Assembly: GCF_001434135.1 (NCBI RefSeq)
Contig: NZ_AZEB01000015.1
Span: 1-64,000, forward strand
Direction: 5' to 3'
Length of the DNA: 64,000 nt
Source: Lentilactobacillus kisonensis DSM 19906 = JCM 15041
GTDB taxonomy: Bacteria; Bacillota; Bacilli; Lactobacillales; Lactobacillaceae
Part shown: in pieces, positions 8,356 to 17,023 of the stretch
Layout of the letters: each line of letters opens with the position of its first letter
Position numbering within the stretch: position 1 is the first letter of the stretch
Notes under the pieces: generated by a model
Told to the model about the DNA's origin: nothing
Seen by the model: the letters and a program-made list of their open reading frames with translations, nothing else
The model's database searches: none
Program-made: the position numbers and the translations under genes

Positions 8356-10521
8356 TTACAGTTTTGACTTATGAAATCCCATTTCCAAGTCCGCAATCGG
8401 TTTTTGAAAGACGCGTCTTAATGGCGCCAATAATAGGAAGAGAATTGCAAAACTGCCTAAGATCATTAATGAGTGCCAATAGATGCTTGGGATTGGGCCG
8501 GCGATTGCTTCTCTGAACCCTTGGATTGCGTACGTAAACGGTAGGTATGGTGCCAAGGCCGCTAAGTACGGCGGAATCGTTTCTAGTGGATAAATGCCAC
8601 CCGTCCCAAATAGTTGGATGATCATCAACAGAACGCTAATAACTTTCCCCACATTACCAAACATATACACCAACGTATACATGATAATGGTAAAGACAAT
8701 TGTGGCTGTGTAAGCCGTTGCCAGCATTGCTAAGACACTGGCTGGCCTAATTCCTAAAATTAACAATTCACCCAGCATTGTAAAGGTCGTTTGGGTGAGT
8801 GAAATTGATAGGTAGAGTAATAATTTACCGACGTATTTTTCAAGCATGTTTGCTCTTGGAAAACGTTCATTTTTTGTTGAGCGGTACTTCCAAGAAATAA
8901 TTGTCGTGAGCAGCAGGATTCCGATCCAAATAGAGAGGGTCGTGTAAAACGGTGTGACGCCGTAGCCAAACTTACCCATATTATAGAGATCAGCCTGCTT
9001 AAGCGTGACGGGGGACGATAACAAATTGGCTGCCTTAGGGTTCTCGCCCAGGAGATTAATCAAACGGTTCAGGTTTTGGTCATTAATAAACTTAGTTTGG
9101 TTATTTAGCCCATCTAATTTATCTTGAATGTCGTTAAGCCGGTTATGAATTTGATTTACCCGGGAGACTGAAATTTGGCTAATGGAATTGCCGGCGGTTG
9201 CCAATGCCTTTAACTGGGGGATCAGGCTGCGAAGGGATTGTAATACCTGATCATCACCGGTCATACCAGTTGTTAACGTGCTACTTAAGTTGTCGAGACT
9301 TTGGTCAATGCTGTCGGTAAACGACGTGTTCGCTGCGTCAATGTTTGTTCCCAGCTGATCGCTGGTTTGTGCAAACTTTTCAGTTAGGCGGTCGAGGGCT
9401 TTCTTTGATCCGCCGCTTTTTGATGTTTCTTTTAACGCGGTTAACGTTCGCTGTTGCTGGTGAATGGCCTTCTTAGCATCGCTTAGGGACCGAATTAGGG
9501 CAACTGTTCGGTTGCTCGGAAGAATGTTGTTGATAACGTTAGCAACCCGTAACGCGTCATTAAGCTGATTAACGATCATGTTAGTGAGGGTTTGCGATTG
9601 GCTGAGGTCAGTTGCTAGCAGTGAACTTGACGGTGACCCACTACTTGTTTTTAAATCAGAAGCTAGGGCGGCCAGCCGTTGATTATCTTCTTGAAGCTCA
9701 TTTAACCCACTGGCTAGGCCGCTGCGGGCAGAATCAAGGGAGTCCTTAGTTGCATTGGTGAGAGACTTGCCATGGTTAACGACTTTTTGCAAAGCGCTAA
9801 TCTGTTGAGAAATCTTTGGGATGTCATTCTTAACGGTGCTGAGGTACTGTTGCATATCTTTTGAATCATGGTTGACGTTTCCAAGGTAGCCCTGGGTTTT
9901 CTTAATCGTATTGATGGCATCCATCAGTGATGTTCTAATTTGGAGAATTTGTGGTTTATGAGTGTCCAGCTTTTCGCCAACCGAATTCATTTCCTTTAAG
10001 GCGGCCTTGCTACTAATCTTGATAAAATTGTCCCGGACTTGTTCGGTTAGGGAATCTTTCGCCTGGCCGGTTATCTTAGTTGCGGCCGGATTGAGTTTCT
10101 CGTTTGATTTATAAACGATGTTAGGCTTTTGCGGATTGGTTGTTACCAAGGTCCCTAATTTGCTAGAAAAGTCGTTGGGAATTTCGATCAACGCGTAATA
10201 CTTGCCTTGATCCAAGCCATTATTTCCTTGCCAACTATTGGTGATGACCCAGTGAATATCCTTGCTCCGCTTGAGTTGGGTGACAATTTGTTTGCCGATA
10301 TCAACGGATTTACCATTAACCGTGCTACCTTCGTCACCGTTAACAACTGCGATCGGCAGCCGGCTAGTGTTGGCTTTGGAATAAGGATCCCAAGAGGCTT
10401 TGATATTTGGGATGGCATAAATTGATGGCAATAGGCAAAAAGCCAGCAGGGTGATCCACACCGGCCGGCTACGAAAAATTCGTTTAAGATCGCGTTTAAA
10501 TAAGGTAAAGATTGTTCTCAT
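8356..10521 (-). CDS. YhgE/Pip-family membrane protein
   Basis: A 721-residue protein of the YhgE / phage-infection-protein family with ABC-2-permease-like ends. One N-terminal membrane segment (residues about 20-38) is followed by the signature ASWDPYSKANTSRLPIAVVN, a large extracellular region of about 470 residues rich in predicted coiled coil, and five or six C-terminal membrane segments from about 525 on. Members are linked to phage adsorption in lactococci and to export in other firmicutes; the molecular role here is unknown. It follows the secreted protein gene at 10539 by 17 nt, suggesting an operon. A second 721-residue member is divergent at 11361. Confidence 0.85.
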   Translation of the reverse strand: MRTIFTLFKRDLKRIFRSRPVWITLLAFCLLPSIYAIPNIKASWDPYSKANTSRLPIAVVNGDEGSTVNGKSVDIGKQIVTQLKRSKDIHWVITNSWQGNNGLDQGKYYALIEIPNDFSSKLGTLVTTNPQKPNIVYKSNEKLNPAATKITGQAKDSLTEQVRDNFIKISSKAALKEMNSVGEKLDTHKPQILQIRTSLMDAINTIKKTQGYLGNVNHDSKDMQQYLSTVKNDIPKISQQISALQKVVNHGKSLTNATKDSLDSARSGLASGLNELQEDNQRLAALASDLKTSSGSPSSSLLATDLSQSQTLTNMIVNQLNDALRVANVINNILPSNRTVALIRSLSDAKKAIHQQQRTLTALKETSKSGGSKKALDRLTEKFAQTSDQLGTNIDAANTSFTDSIDQSLDNLSSTLTTGMTGDDQVLQSLRSLIPQLKALATAGNSISQISVSRVNQIHNRLNDIQDKLDGLNNQTKFINDQNLNRLINLLGENPKAANLLSSPVTLKQADLYNMGKFGYGVTPFYTTLSIWIGILLLTTIISWKYRSTKNERFPRANMLEKYVGKLLLYLSISLTQTTFTMLGELLILGIRPASVLAMLATAYTATIVFTIIMYTLVYMFGNVGKVISVLLMIIQLFGTGGIYPLETIPPYLAALAPYLPFTYAIQGFREAIAGPIPSIYWHSLMILGSFAILFLLLAPLRRVFQKPIADLEMGFHKSKL

Positions 10522-10538
10522 AAAAATAAAGGTCCTCG

Positions 10539-11231
10539 TTAATTCAAACGATCAAGTAGTCCTTGGGCCAGTGCAAACACTTTGTTGTTCAGATTATGGA
10601 TCGCAACGACTTTCGGGTAGAGGCGGTTGACGCCCTGGCTAAACAGGTAGTTGAGTTCCTGGCCATCTGCTTTGATCATTTGAAGAATTTCGTTTAATTT
10701 AGCAATATCGGGGCTGTTGGTGATGGTTCCTTGGAGACTGCTAAGCTGATCTAGCAAATCTGATAGGGTATTTGTTCGCGTCATTGATTCTAAAATCGAA
10801 ATTACCTGGTTGCGGTTATTAATCGAAAGGGTGTCGATTAAGCCAATGATTTGATTAATCTGCTGGCGCTGTTTGTTAACGTTAATTAGTCTAACTAAAT
10901 TGCCACGCCAAATCCAGCCCTTAACCTTGCCGTTACCGTTCTTAATATAATAGTAGACTGCTTTGTTGCCGTTTGAGCGGGTGATATTAGCTGACTTTGA
11001 AGTGTAAAATGTTGTTAGTGGATAATTATCGGCGTTATGAACTTTTTTGGTTAACTTGGCTGAACTGTACAAATAGCCACTAACCGCCCGATAAGGTTCT
11101 CTAGCGAGTGTTTTGGTGCTGGTGATTTTAGCCGGCTTGGCTTTCGCGGCTGCCATTGTTGGTTGAGAGATGCTAATGCCAAAAAGAACAAGCAAAGTTG
11201 TGATTAATAGGTTGATTAGTGAGCGTTTCAT
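10539..11231 (-). CDS. Secreted protein with SH3-like segment, unknown function
   Basis: A 230-residue protein with a signal peptide (MKRSLINLLITTLLVLFG, then Ala-rich cleavage region around TMAAAKA). Residues about 40-120 resemble the SH3-like cell-wall-binding segments of lactobacillar surface proteins (YRAVSGYLYSSAKLTKKVHN, YYIKNGNGKVKGWIWRGNL). The C-terminal half is helical and Leu/Asn-rich without a recognised domain. AAGGAGATTTT precedes the ATG. It is upstream in the same transcript as the YhgE protein at 8356, so it may be an extracellular partner of that membrane protein; this is inference. Confidence 0.7.
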   Translation of the reverse strand: MKRSLINLLITTLLVLFGISISQPTMAAAKAKPAKITSTKTLAREPYRAVSGYLYSSAKLTKKVHNADNYPLTTFYTSKSANITRSNGNKAVYYYIKNGNGKVKGWIWRGNLVRLINVNKQRQQINQIIGLIDTLSINNRNQVISILESMTRTNTLSDLLDQLSSLQGTITNSPDIAKLNEILQMIKADGQELNYLFSQGVNRLYPKVVAIHNLNNKVFALAQGLLDRLN

Positions 11232-11360
11232 TTGTAAAATCTCCTTGAAAGTAAAAAGTTATTGGTTAACTGTTGTTAATGGTTAATAGACGCGTTATTA
11301 TCATTATAATGCATTTCTAACGAGAAAAAAACCGGTCAATTAGATTTTGAGGGACAAATT

Positions 11361-13526
11361 ATGGTTAAGAACATCAAGCTTATTTATCAACGAGACTTAA
11401 AGGCAATCGTTAAATATAAGGCAGCGTTGCTGACAATTACTGCGCTCTGCGTGTTGCCCTGTCTCTACACGTTAATCAACGTTAAGGCCCTTTGGAATCC
11501 GTATAATTCACAAGAAGTCAGCCGAATTCCCGTCGCGGTCGTTAATAATGATCGTGGCTCAAGTCTACAGGGAAAGCAACTCAACTTTGGTAACCAGATT
11601 ATCAAAAACATGAAGCACAATCACCAAATTGGGTGGCGGTTTGTGGACGCGAAGACTGCTAAAGCGCGGTTGCGGGATGGAAAGTACTATGCAGAAGTCG
11701 AAATTCCAAGCAACTTTTCAACTCAGCTGGCAAGCGTTACATCGACGGATCCCCAAAAAGCTCAAATTAATTATACCGCGAATACCAAGGCCAGTCCGAT
11801 GGGAGACAAAATTACCGAAACAGCTGCTAAGACACTGGTAAGTACGGTTAAGAAACAATTTGTATACCAGATTAACACGACTATCTTTTCTTATTTGAAT
11901 GTTGCCGGTGAAAAAGCTGGTAGCAAGCAGGCCGAGATTTTGAACCTTAAGGATCTGATCATCTCACTTGGCGATAGTATGGAACTCGCAACCGGGTCAC
12001 TTGGGGATATTAGTCAGACGTCAAATAGCTTGGCAATGGCGTTTTCAGAACTTAAACCAATTATTTCGGCCTCGCAAAATGTTAATGTGGCGGGGACTGT
12101 GGGGTCAACCAATGGTGATTTGATCAAGTCGATTAATCGGTCAGTGACCCAGTCGTTTAATAATGCTGATACAAATTTGAGGAATGCCCAAAATAACGCA
12201 AAGCGGTTGGCAACGTTATCGAATCAACTTAGCCATTTAAATGCCGCTAGTAACAAAGCTCAAGTCAATCAGCTCGCAGATAAGATTAACACGCAACTTA
12301 AGCTGCTGCAGGGTCAATTGACGCCACTAATTTCCTACCTACAAACGGTTAATCAGACGCGATCAACCGGAACCATTACTAGTTTGATTGGTGAGCTCCG
12401 TGATGCCCAAGCCGCGTTGAAGGTACAAAGCAGGCAGGTGACAGAATTAAAGAATCAGTTGGATAGCGGCAATACCGCCAATGCCAGCTTGCAGCAACGT
12501 ATTGCGGCAAACGCTTATTCTGTTAGCACGAGGTTGACTAATTCGGTTGCCCGCTATCATGGTCAGGCGCGTTCAGACCTTAATGGCATTCAACGAAATT
12601 TGCTGGCGACAACTAATCGCACTTCCGGGATTTTAAGTGATATTAATCAGGTGCGCAATTTAAGTGGTAAGTCGCTTGATACGGTTATTCATGGTAATCA
12701 GTTAATTGGCGATTCCACGGGCAAGTTAGAGAGCCAGCTGCTCCAATATAAGGATATTATTCTAAATGCCAGCAATCAGCTGAAATTGACCTCTGATAAT
12801 AACATTGCTGATATTATTAGTGTTTTGCAAAACAATCCAAAGTTAATGGGAAGCGCATTGGCTGAGCCGTTTGACGTTAAGGATGAAAACATTTATCCGG
12901 TTAGTACGTTTGGCTCCGCATTTTCGCCAACGTACATGGCACTTTCGATCTGGGTTGGCTGTGCAATGTTAGTAGCGGTGCTCCATACCAGCCTGCCGAG
13001 ATATCATAAATTCGCAAAGTTGACGCCTAAAGAAGAGTATCTTGGTAAGATGTTGCTATTTAATACGCTGTCAATGATTCAGATGATGATTATTGTTTTA
13101 TCGACGGTCTTTATTTTGCACGTTCACGTGGAAAGTCTATTCCTAATGTTCATGGTAGGCGTGGTGACGTCACTGACGTTCTCGGTCATTGTGTATACGA
13201 TGGCGTCGGTGTTTGGCAATTTGGGAAAGGCGCTGGCGGTGATGATGGTGGCGGTTCAATTAGCGGGAAGCGGCGCGATGTATCCGGTACAGCTGAACCC
13301 GCTGATCTTTAGAATCATGCAGCCGATCTTCCCGTTCTCGTATGCAGTGAGCGGTTTTAGAGAAGCAATCGGGGGCCCGAACATGGGAACGGTGATTGTG
13401 GACTTCTTCGTGCTGATATGTATGCTAATAATGGCGTTGTTATTCGGCTTGTTCTTGAAACAATCGCTAAAACGAGTGACGGATCGGTTGTTGAATGATT
13501 TTGTGAGGAGTGGAATAGGACAGTGA
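11361..13526 (+). CDS. YhgE/Pip-family membrane protein, second paralogue
   Basis: A 721-residue paralogue of the divergent gene at 8356. It has the same architecture: N-terminal membrane segment, signature ALWNPYNSQEVSRIPVAVVN, long extracellular region with repeated Asn/Gln/Ser-rich coiled-coil stretches, and a C-terminal ABC-2-like membrane domain (FGNLGKALAVMMVAVQLAGS, FPFSYAVSGFREAIGG). GAGGGACAAATT precedes the ATG. Its last codon is followed by TGA that belongs to the palindromic element starting at 13523, so insertion of the element has defined the present C terminus (Gly-Gln). Confidence 0.85.
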   Translation: MVKNIKLIYQRDLKAIVKYKAALLTITALCVLPCLYTLINVKALWNPYNSQEVSRIPVAVVNNDRGSSLQGKQLNFGNQIIKNMKHNHQIGWRFVDAKTAKARLRDGKYYAEVEIPSNFSTQLASVTSTDPQKAQINYTANTKASPMGDKITETAAKTLVSTVKKQFVYQINTTIFSYLNVAGEKAGSKQAEILNLKDLIISLGDSMELATGSLGDISQTSNSLAMAFSELKPIISASQNVNVAGTVGSTNGDLIKSINRSVTQSFNNADTNLRNAQNNAKRLATLSNQLSHLNAASNKAQVNQLADKINTQLKLLQGQLTPLISYLQTVNQTRSTGTITSLIGELRDAQAALKVQSRQVTELKNQLDSGNTANASLQQRIAANAYSVSTRLTNSVARYHGQARSDLNGIQRNLLATTNRTSGILSDINQVRNLSGKSLDTVIHGNQLIGDSTGKLESQLLQYKDIILNASNQLKLTSDNNIADIISVLQNNPKLMGSALAEPFDVKDENIYPVSTFGSAFSPTYMALSIWVGCAMLVAVLHTSLPRYHKFAKLTPKEEYLGKMLLFNTLSMIQMMIIVLSTVFILHVHVESLFLMFMVGVVTSLTFSVIVYTMASVFGNLGKALAVMMVAVQLAGSGAMYPVQLNPLIFRIMQPIFPFSYAVSGFREAIGGPNMGTVIVDFFVLICMLIMALLFGLFLKQSLKRVTDRLLNDFVRSGIGQ

Positions 13527-13658
13527 GCGAAGCAAAGCGGTTAGAAAGCGGAGCCTAAGTTACTCCTGCCAAAAGCCATGGGCTTGGGCTTTTGGCAGGA
13601 GTAGCTTAGGTGCAGCTTTCTGCTTTGCGGAGCGAGATCCTACTCTATATAACAGAGA
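13523..13658 (+). repeat. Palindromic intergenic element, copy 2
   Basis: Begins GTGAGCGAAGC; its TGA is the stop codon of the preceding yhgE paralogue. Helices: GCAAAGC/GCTTTGC, AGAAAGC/GCTTTCT, CCTAAG/CTTAGG and the inner arms ACTCCTGCCAAAAGCC/GGCTTTTGGCAGGAGT. The tail reads ATCCTACTCTATATAACAGAG. Confidence 0.9.
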
Positions 13659-13707
13659 GCAACCACTAAATAACTGGAATTGAGCTTTTGGGGCTGCCCT
13701 AAGAAAA

Positions 13708-13750
13708 GTGAGCGCAACAAAGCGATCAGAGGCTGGAGCGGTCCTACAGT
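13708..13750 (+). repeat. Decayed palindromic element fragment
   Basis: AAAGTGAGCGCAACAAAGCG joined almost directly to GGAGCGGTCCTA. It looks like an element that has lost its centre, leaving the two ends. Confidence 0.55.
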
Positions 13751-13782
13751 CATGTAAAAAGAACATAAAACACCAAACAACC

Positions 13783-13845
13783 AAAAAAGGACAGCCACAT
13801 CAACGCATGCACTTCTTCTACATGCATGATTGCGACTGTCCTTTT
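13783..13845. terminator. Bidirectional terminator between convergent genes
   Basis: AAAAAAGGACAG pairs with CTGTCCTTTT, with an inner GCATG/CATGC helix. It separates yhgE (plus) from the spx-like gene (minus); A and T runs flank both sides. Confidence 0.8.
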
Positions 13846-13895
13846 GAGTTAATTTTCCCATCCCCACGAGACTGATCTGTCCTCAGAATTGATCG

Positions 13896-14297
13896 TTACA
13901 CGCCAACTTTACTTCTCATTAACGCTTTGAGATGTTCTCTTCTCACTTCGCGGGGTAAAAAGCTTCTGATATCATCCTCACTAAATCCAACTTGAAGCTG
14001 TTCGTCGTTAAATAATAGTGGTCGGCGGATGAGGTCTGGATTTTCTACCATTAGATCGACTAACTGTGATACAGTTAAATCATCCAAGTTAACTTTTAAC
14101 TGATGATAAGTTTGGCAGCGGGTTGAAATTAAATCCTGGGTGCCATTTTCCGTTAATCGAAGGAGTTTTTTAATCTCATCGGCGTTTAATGGCCTTCTGG
14201 CAATGTTTCTTTCCTTAAATTCAATGCCGTGGTCGATCAGCCATTGGCGGGCTTGACGACTAGAAGAGCTGCTAGGTGCTACTAGTAAGTTCAACAT
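13896..14297 (-). CDS. Spx/ArsC-family protein lacking the CXXC switch
   Basis: A 133-residue thioredoxin-fold protein of the Spx transcription-factor family. Typical Spx features remain: RQARQWLIDHGIEFKERNI, the RRPLLFNDEQLQVGF segment (contains the Arg region near the conserved RPI motif) and IRSFLPREVRR at the C terminus. At the position of the N-terminal CXXC redox switch (usually CTSCRKA) it reads SSSSSRQA, so the disulfide sensor is absent; the only Cys is in STRCQTY. It should therefore bind RNA polymerase without redox gating, or act as a competitor of a canonical Spx. A long structured leader precedes it (14298-14490). Confidence 0.85.
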   Translation of the reverse strand: MLNLLVAPSSSSSRQARQWLIDHGIEFKERNIARRPLNADEIKKLLRLTENGTQDLISTRCQTYHQLKVNLDDLTVSQLVDLMVENPDLIRRPLLFNDEQLQVGFSEDDIRSFLPREVRREHLKALMRSKVGV

Positions 14298-14490
14298 AGG
14301 ACCATCTCCCTTGGAAACCGGTGAGCGTGTGGCAGAAGGCGGTTGATCCTAAATTTGTAAGGGCCTAATTGACTTTTGCGGTTTTCAACGGTCAGTTAAG
14401 TGACTTACCTGATGGGGATCAAACCTTGGGCCACACAGTTCTGCAATATGGGGTAAAAACCAACAAGTCGATTTTGATACCCCATCCCCA
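14298..14490 (-). promoter_or_regulatory. Long structured 5' leader of the spx-like gene
   Basis: About 190 nt lie between a plausible -10 (TAAGAT near 14495) and the start codon. On the minus strand GATGGGGTATCAAA (14473-14486) can pair with TTTGATCCCCATC (14411-14423) with one bulge, or its GGGGTA part with TACCCC at 14449-14455. GTGTGGC near 14430 can pair with GCCACAC near 14330. No known riboswitch class is recognised. The divergent aminotransferase promoter must lie in 14500-14656. Confidence 0.45.
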
Positions 14491-14656
14491 CTTATATCTT
14501 ATCATAAATATAAGTTTAATGAAATAATAGCTCTGCTGGTTGCTTTTCTATAACCCTTGATGTAAGTGGCATTAAGAGGCTGATTATGATCACCATAAAT
14601 TTAATAAATTCATAATATTTACTAACAAACTGTTGCTTTAAAAGGAGCGGAAAAAT

Positions 14657-15775
14657 ATGGAAATTGCTGGTTTTGGTGTTGAAGAATGGTTAAATAAATG
14701 GGAAAAGTCGGCAACTTATGATATCTCACAAAGTACGATTTCATCGATGACGATGGCGGAAGCCTTGACGTTGGATGGTAACGACGGAGCGAGCTTTTAC
14801 GACATGCTTGATAAGCAGAAGATGAATTATGGCTGGATTGAGGGTTCTCCAGCATTCAAGCGCGAAGTTGCGACCCTTTACAAACACGTTGACCCAGATA
14901 ACGTACTACAGACAAATGGTGCCACGGGGGCAAACCACTTAGCGTTGTATGCATTAATTGAACCAGGTGACCATGTTATTTCGGAATACCCGTCTTATCA
15001 ACAGTTATATGATATTCCTAAGTCACTAGGAGCAGACGTTGAATATTGGCATATTCATGAAGATGCGGATTGGTATCCAGATATTAATGAACTTAAATCA
15101 CTGATTCGGCCAAACACAAAAATGATTTGTCTGAATAACGCAAACAACCCAACTGGCACTCTGTTAGACGAAGCCTTTTTAAAGCAGGTAGTTGACCTCG
15201 CAAAACAAGTGGGCGCCTACGTCTTAGTTGATGAGGTTTATTTACCGCTAGATGATCCGGCAGCGTTCACATCAATTGTTGACTTATACGACAAGGGCAT
15301 TGCGACTAACTCACTTTCTAAAACCTATTCAATGCCTGGCATTCGAGTTGGCTGGACAGCTAGTAATCATGAAGTTGCCGAGTTATTCCGGAAGTATCGT
15401 GATTATACGATGATTTGTTGTGGCGTATTTAATGATCTGTTGGCAACCTATATCCTAAAACATCGTGATCAGGTTTTAGCCCGAAACCGACAGCTGGTAA
15501 TGAATAACCTTAATATTTATAAGCAGTGGGTTGCGTCAGAGCCCCGCGTGAGTGTTGTGATGCCCCAAGCGGTATCGACGTCGTTTCCTAAACTTGATAT
15601 TCCAGAAGACATTGAAGCGTTTTGCGTGAGATTGCTAAAGGAGCAAGGGGTGTTGTTGGTCCCTGGAAGTCGATTTGATGTGCCGGGACACGTGCGGTTA
15701 GGGTATTGTGCTGATGAAGACACTTTGAAGGAAGGGTTAAAGCGACTATCGGCCTTTTTACGTCAGTATGATTAA
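14657..15775 (+). CDS. PLP-dependent aminotransferase, class I/II
   Basis: Fold-type I aminotransferase of 372 residues. Visible sites: NGATGANHLALYAL (PLP phosphate region), NNANNPTG (Asn contacting the cofactor), LVDEVY (Asp to the pyridine nitrogen), NSLSKTYSMPGIRVGW (Schiff-base Lys) and a C-terminal VRLGYC with the substrate carboxylate Arg. AAAGGAGCGG precedes the ATG by about 7 nt. The substrate cannot be fixed from sequence; aspartate, alanine or aromatic aminotransferases and C-S lyases share these motifs. It is monocistronic with a terminator at 15808-15865. Confidence 0.85.
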   Translation: MEIAGFGVEEWLNKWEKSATYDISQSTISSMTMAEALTLDGNDGASFYDMLDKQKMNYGWIEGSPAFKREVATLYKHVDPDNVLQTNGATGANHLALYALIEPGDHVISEYPSYQQLYDIPKSLGADVEYWHIHEDADWYPDINELKSLIRPNTKMICLNNANNPTGTLLDEAFLKQVVDLAKQVGAYVLVDEVYLPLDDPAAFTSIVDLYDKGIATNSLSKTYSMPGIRVGWTASNHEVAELFRKYRDYTMICCGVFNDLLATYILKHRDQVLARNRQLVMNNLNIYKQWVASEPRVSVVMPQAVSTSFPKLDIPEDIEAFCVRLLKEQGVLLVPGSRFDVPGHVRLGYCADEDTLKEGLKRLSAFLRQYD

Positions 15776-15807
15776 CGATGGTGCATAAATTCACTTAAGG
15801 GGTAACT

Positions 15808-15865
15808 AAAAAGCGCTCAAATTATCAATTCCGGTAAGTCGGCAAGATAATTTGAACGCTTTTTT
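15808..15865 (+). terminator. Rho-independent terminator after the aminotransferase
   Basis: AAAAAGCG(C)TCAAATTATC pairs with GATAATTTGAACGCTTTTT, followed by T residues. Confidence 0.9.
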
Positions 15866-15959
15866 GAATTATGGTGAAGTTGGAATAAAAGACTGTTTGT
15901 TAGTTTTATTTTACTTTAACTTTTGAATGAGTTTATTGGCAACATAGTGGAAATGCGTT

Positions 15960-16012
15960 CCACCAAGCAGCAATCTGCTTATGAACTGATTGCTAACCGC
16001 TTGGTTCCACGC
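15960..16012 (-). repeat. Internally deleted palindromic element
   Basis: On the minus strand CCAAGC-GGTT-AGCAATC, a 12 nt loop, GATTGCT-GCTTGG. The two outer helices and the GGTT joint of the family are kept and the inner hairpin is gone. It directly abuts copy 3. Confidence 0.65.
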
Positions 16013-16023
16013 TCTTTGCTGGC

Positions 16024-16150
16024 AACACAGATTAGGACCGCTCCGCAAAGCAGAGACCTGCATCTAAGGAACTTCCGACTCAAACCCAAGCCCGGGGTTT
16101 AAGCCGAAAGCACCTTAGACTCCGGTCTCTAACCGCTTTGCTACGCGCAC
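16024..16150 (-). repeat. Palindromic intergenic element, copy 3 (class B)
   Basis: Starts GTGCGCGTAGC six bases after the metF stop, in the same orientation as metF. Helices GCAAAGC/GCTTTGC, AGAGACC/GGTCTCT, TCTAAG/CTTAGA, with the class-B centre built on AAACCCC and GGGTTTGAG arms. Tail CGGTCCTAATCTGTGTTGCCAG is shared with copies 7 and 8. Confidence 0.85.
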
Positions 16151-16156
16151 TCTTTA

Positions 16157-17023
16157 CTAGGCTTCTATAACCGAATGAGTCTCTTCCCAAATCTGCCTAG
16201 CAATTCCGGCATGATTCATCGAATACAAATGGATGCCATCAACCCCTTGGGATACCAGGTCGATAATCTGATCGACGGCGAATGCAATTCCGGCGTCTCT
16301 CATTGCTTCCTTGTTATCCTGATACCGATCCATAATTGCCCGAAATTTCTTTGGCAATGGGACCCCAGAAATTTGAGTGATTCTAGCAATTTGGTTCCGA
16401 TTGGTACAGGGCATAATCCCCGCCTCAATCGGCACGTTGATCCCAGCAATCTCAGTTTTTTCTTTAAAGTCATAGAAAGCTTGATTATCAAAGAATAGTT
16501 GGGTGATCAAATGGTCGACGCCTGCATCCACTTTCCGCTTTAAGTTGCCAATATCGTCAACGAAGTCCACAGCTTCAGTGTGGCAATTTGGATAACACGC
16601 ACTGGCGATGCTGAAATTGGGACGGTTTTGTTTGATGAACGCAACCAGTTCGTTGGCATGGTTGAAATCACCAGCTGGCTGCTTGTCTGGAATTCGATCG
16701 CCTCGCAGGGCTAGGACATTTTCAATATTGATCGAGCTTAATTTGTCTAAGAGATCGAGAACCTGTTGCTTAGTTTGGTAGAGCCCAGGCACGTGAGCCA
16801 CGGCAGGAATATGGAGCTGGTTTTGAATCAAGTCAGCGACTGAAACGGTCCCGTTGTAATGATCCGTGCCACCGGCTCCCAAGGTTACCGAAATAAAGTC
16901 AGGATTAATCGATTGTAATTGTTCAAGCGTTGGCAAAATAGCCGCAGTGGGTGATGTTTTCTTGGGTGGAAATACTTCCAACGAAAAGACAGTCTTTTGT
17001 TTAAACAACGCTGTTAGGCTCAT
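16157..17023 (-). CDS. metF: 5,10-methylenetetrahydrofolate reductase
   Basis: Reduces methylene-THF to 5-methyl-THF, the methyl donor for MetE. The 288-residue FAD-binding TIM barrel shows SLEVFPPKKTS at the N terminus (catalytic Glu), VTLGAGG, LALRGDRI, and ITQLFFDNQAFYDF. The start overlaps the 3' end of metE by 23 bases, so the two are co-transcribed and probably coupled. The last gene of the T-box-controlled luxS-metE-metF group. Confidence 0.93.
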   Translation of the reverse strand: MSLTALFKQKTVFSLEVFPPKKTSPTAAILPTLEQLQSINPDFISVTLGAGGTDHYNGTVSVADLIQNQLHIPAVAHVPGLYQTKQQVLDLLDKLSSINIENVLALRGDRIPDKQPAGDFNHANELVAFIKQNRPNFSIASACYPNCHTEAVDFVDDIGNLKRKVDAGVDHLITQLFFDNQAFYDFKEKTEIAGINVPIEAGIMPCTNRNQIARITQISGVPLPKKFRAIMDRYQDNKEAMRDAGIAFAVDQIIDLVSQGVDGIHLYSMNHAGIARQIWEETHSVIEA

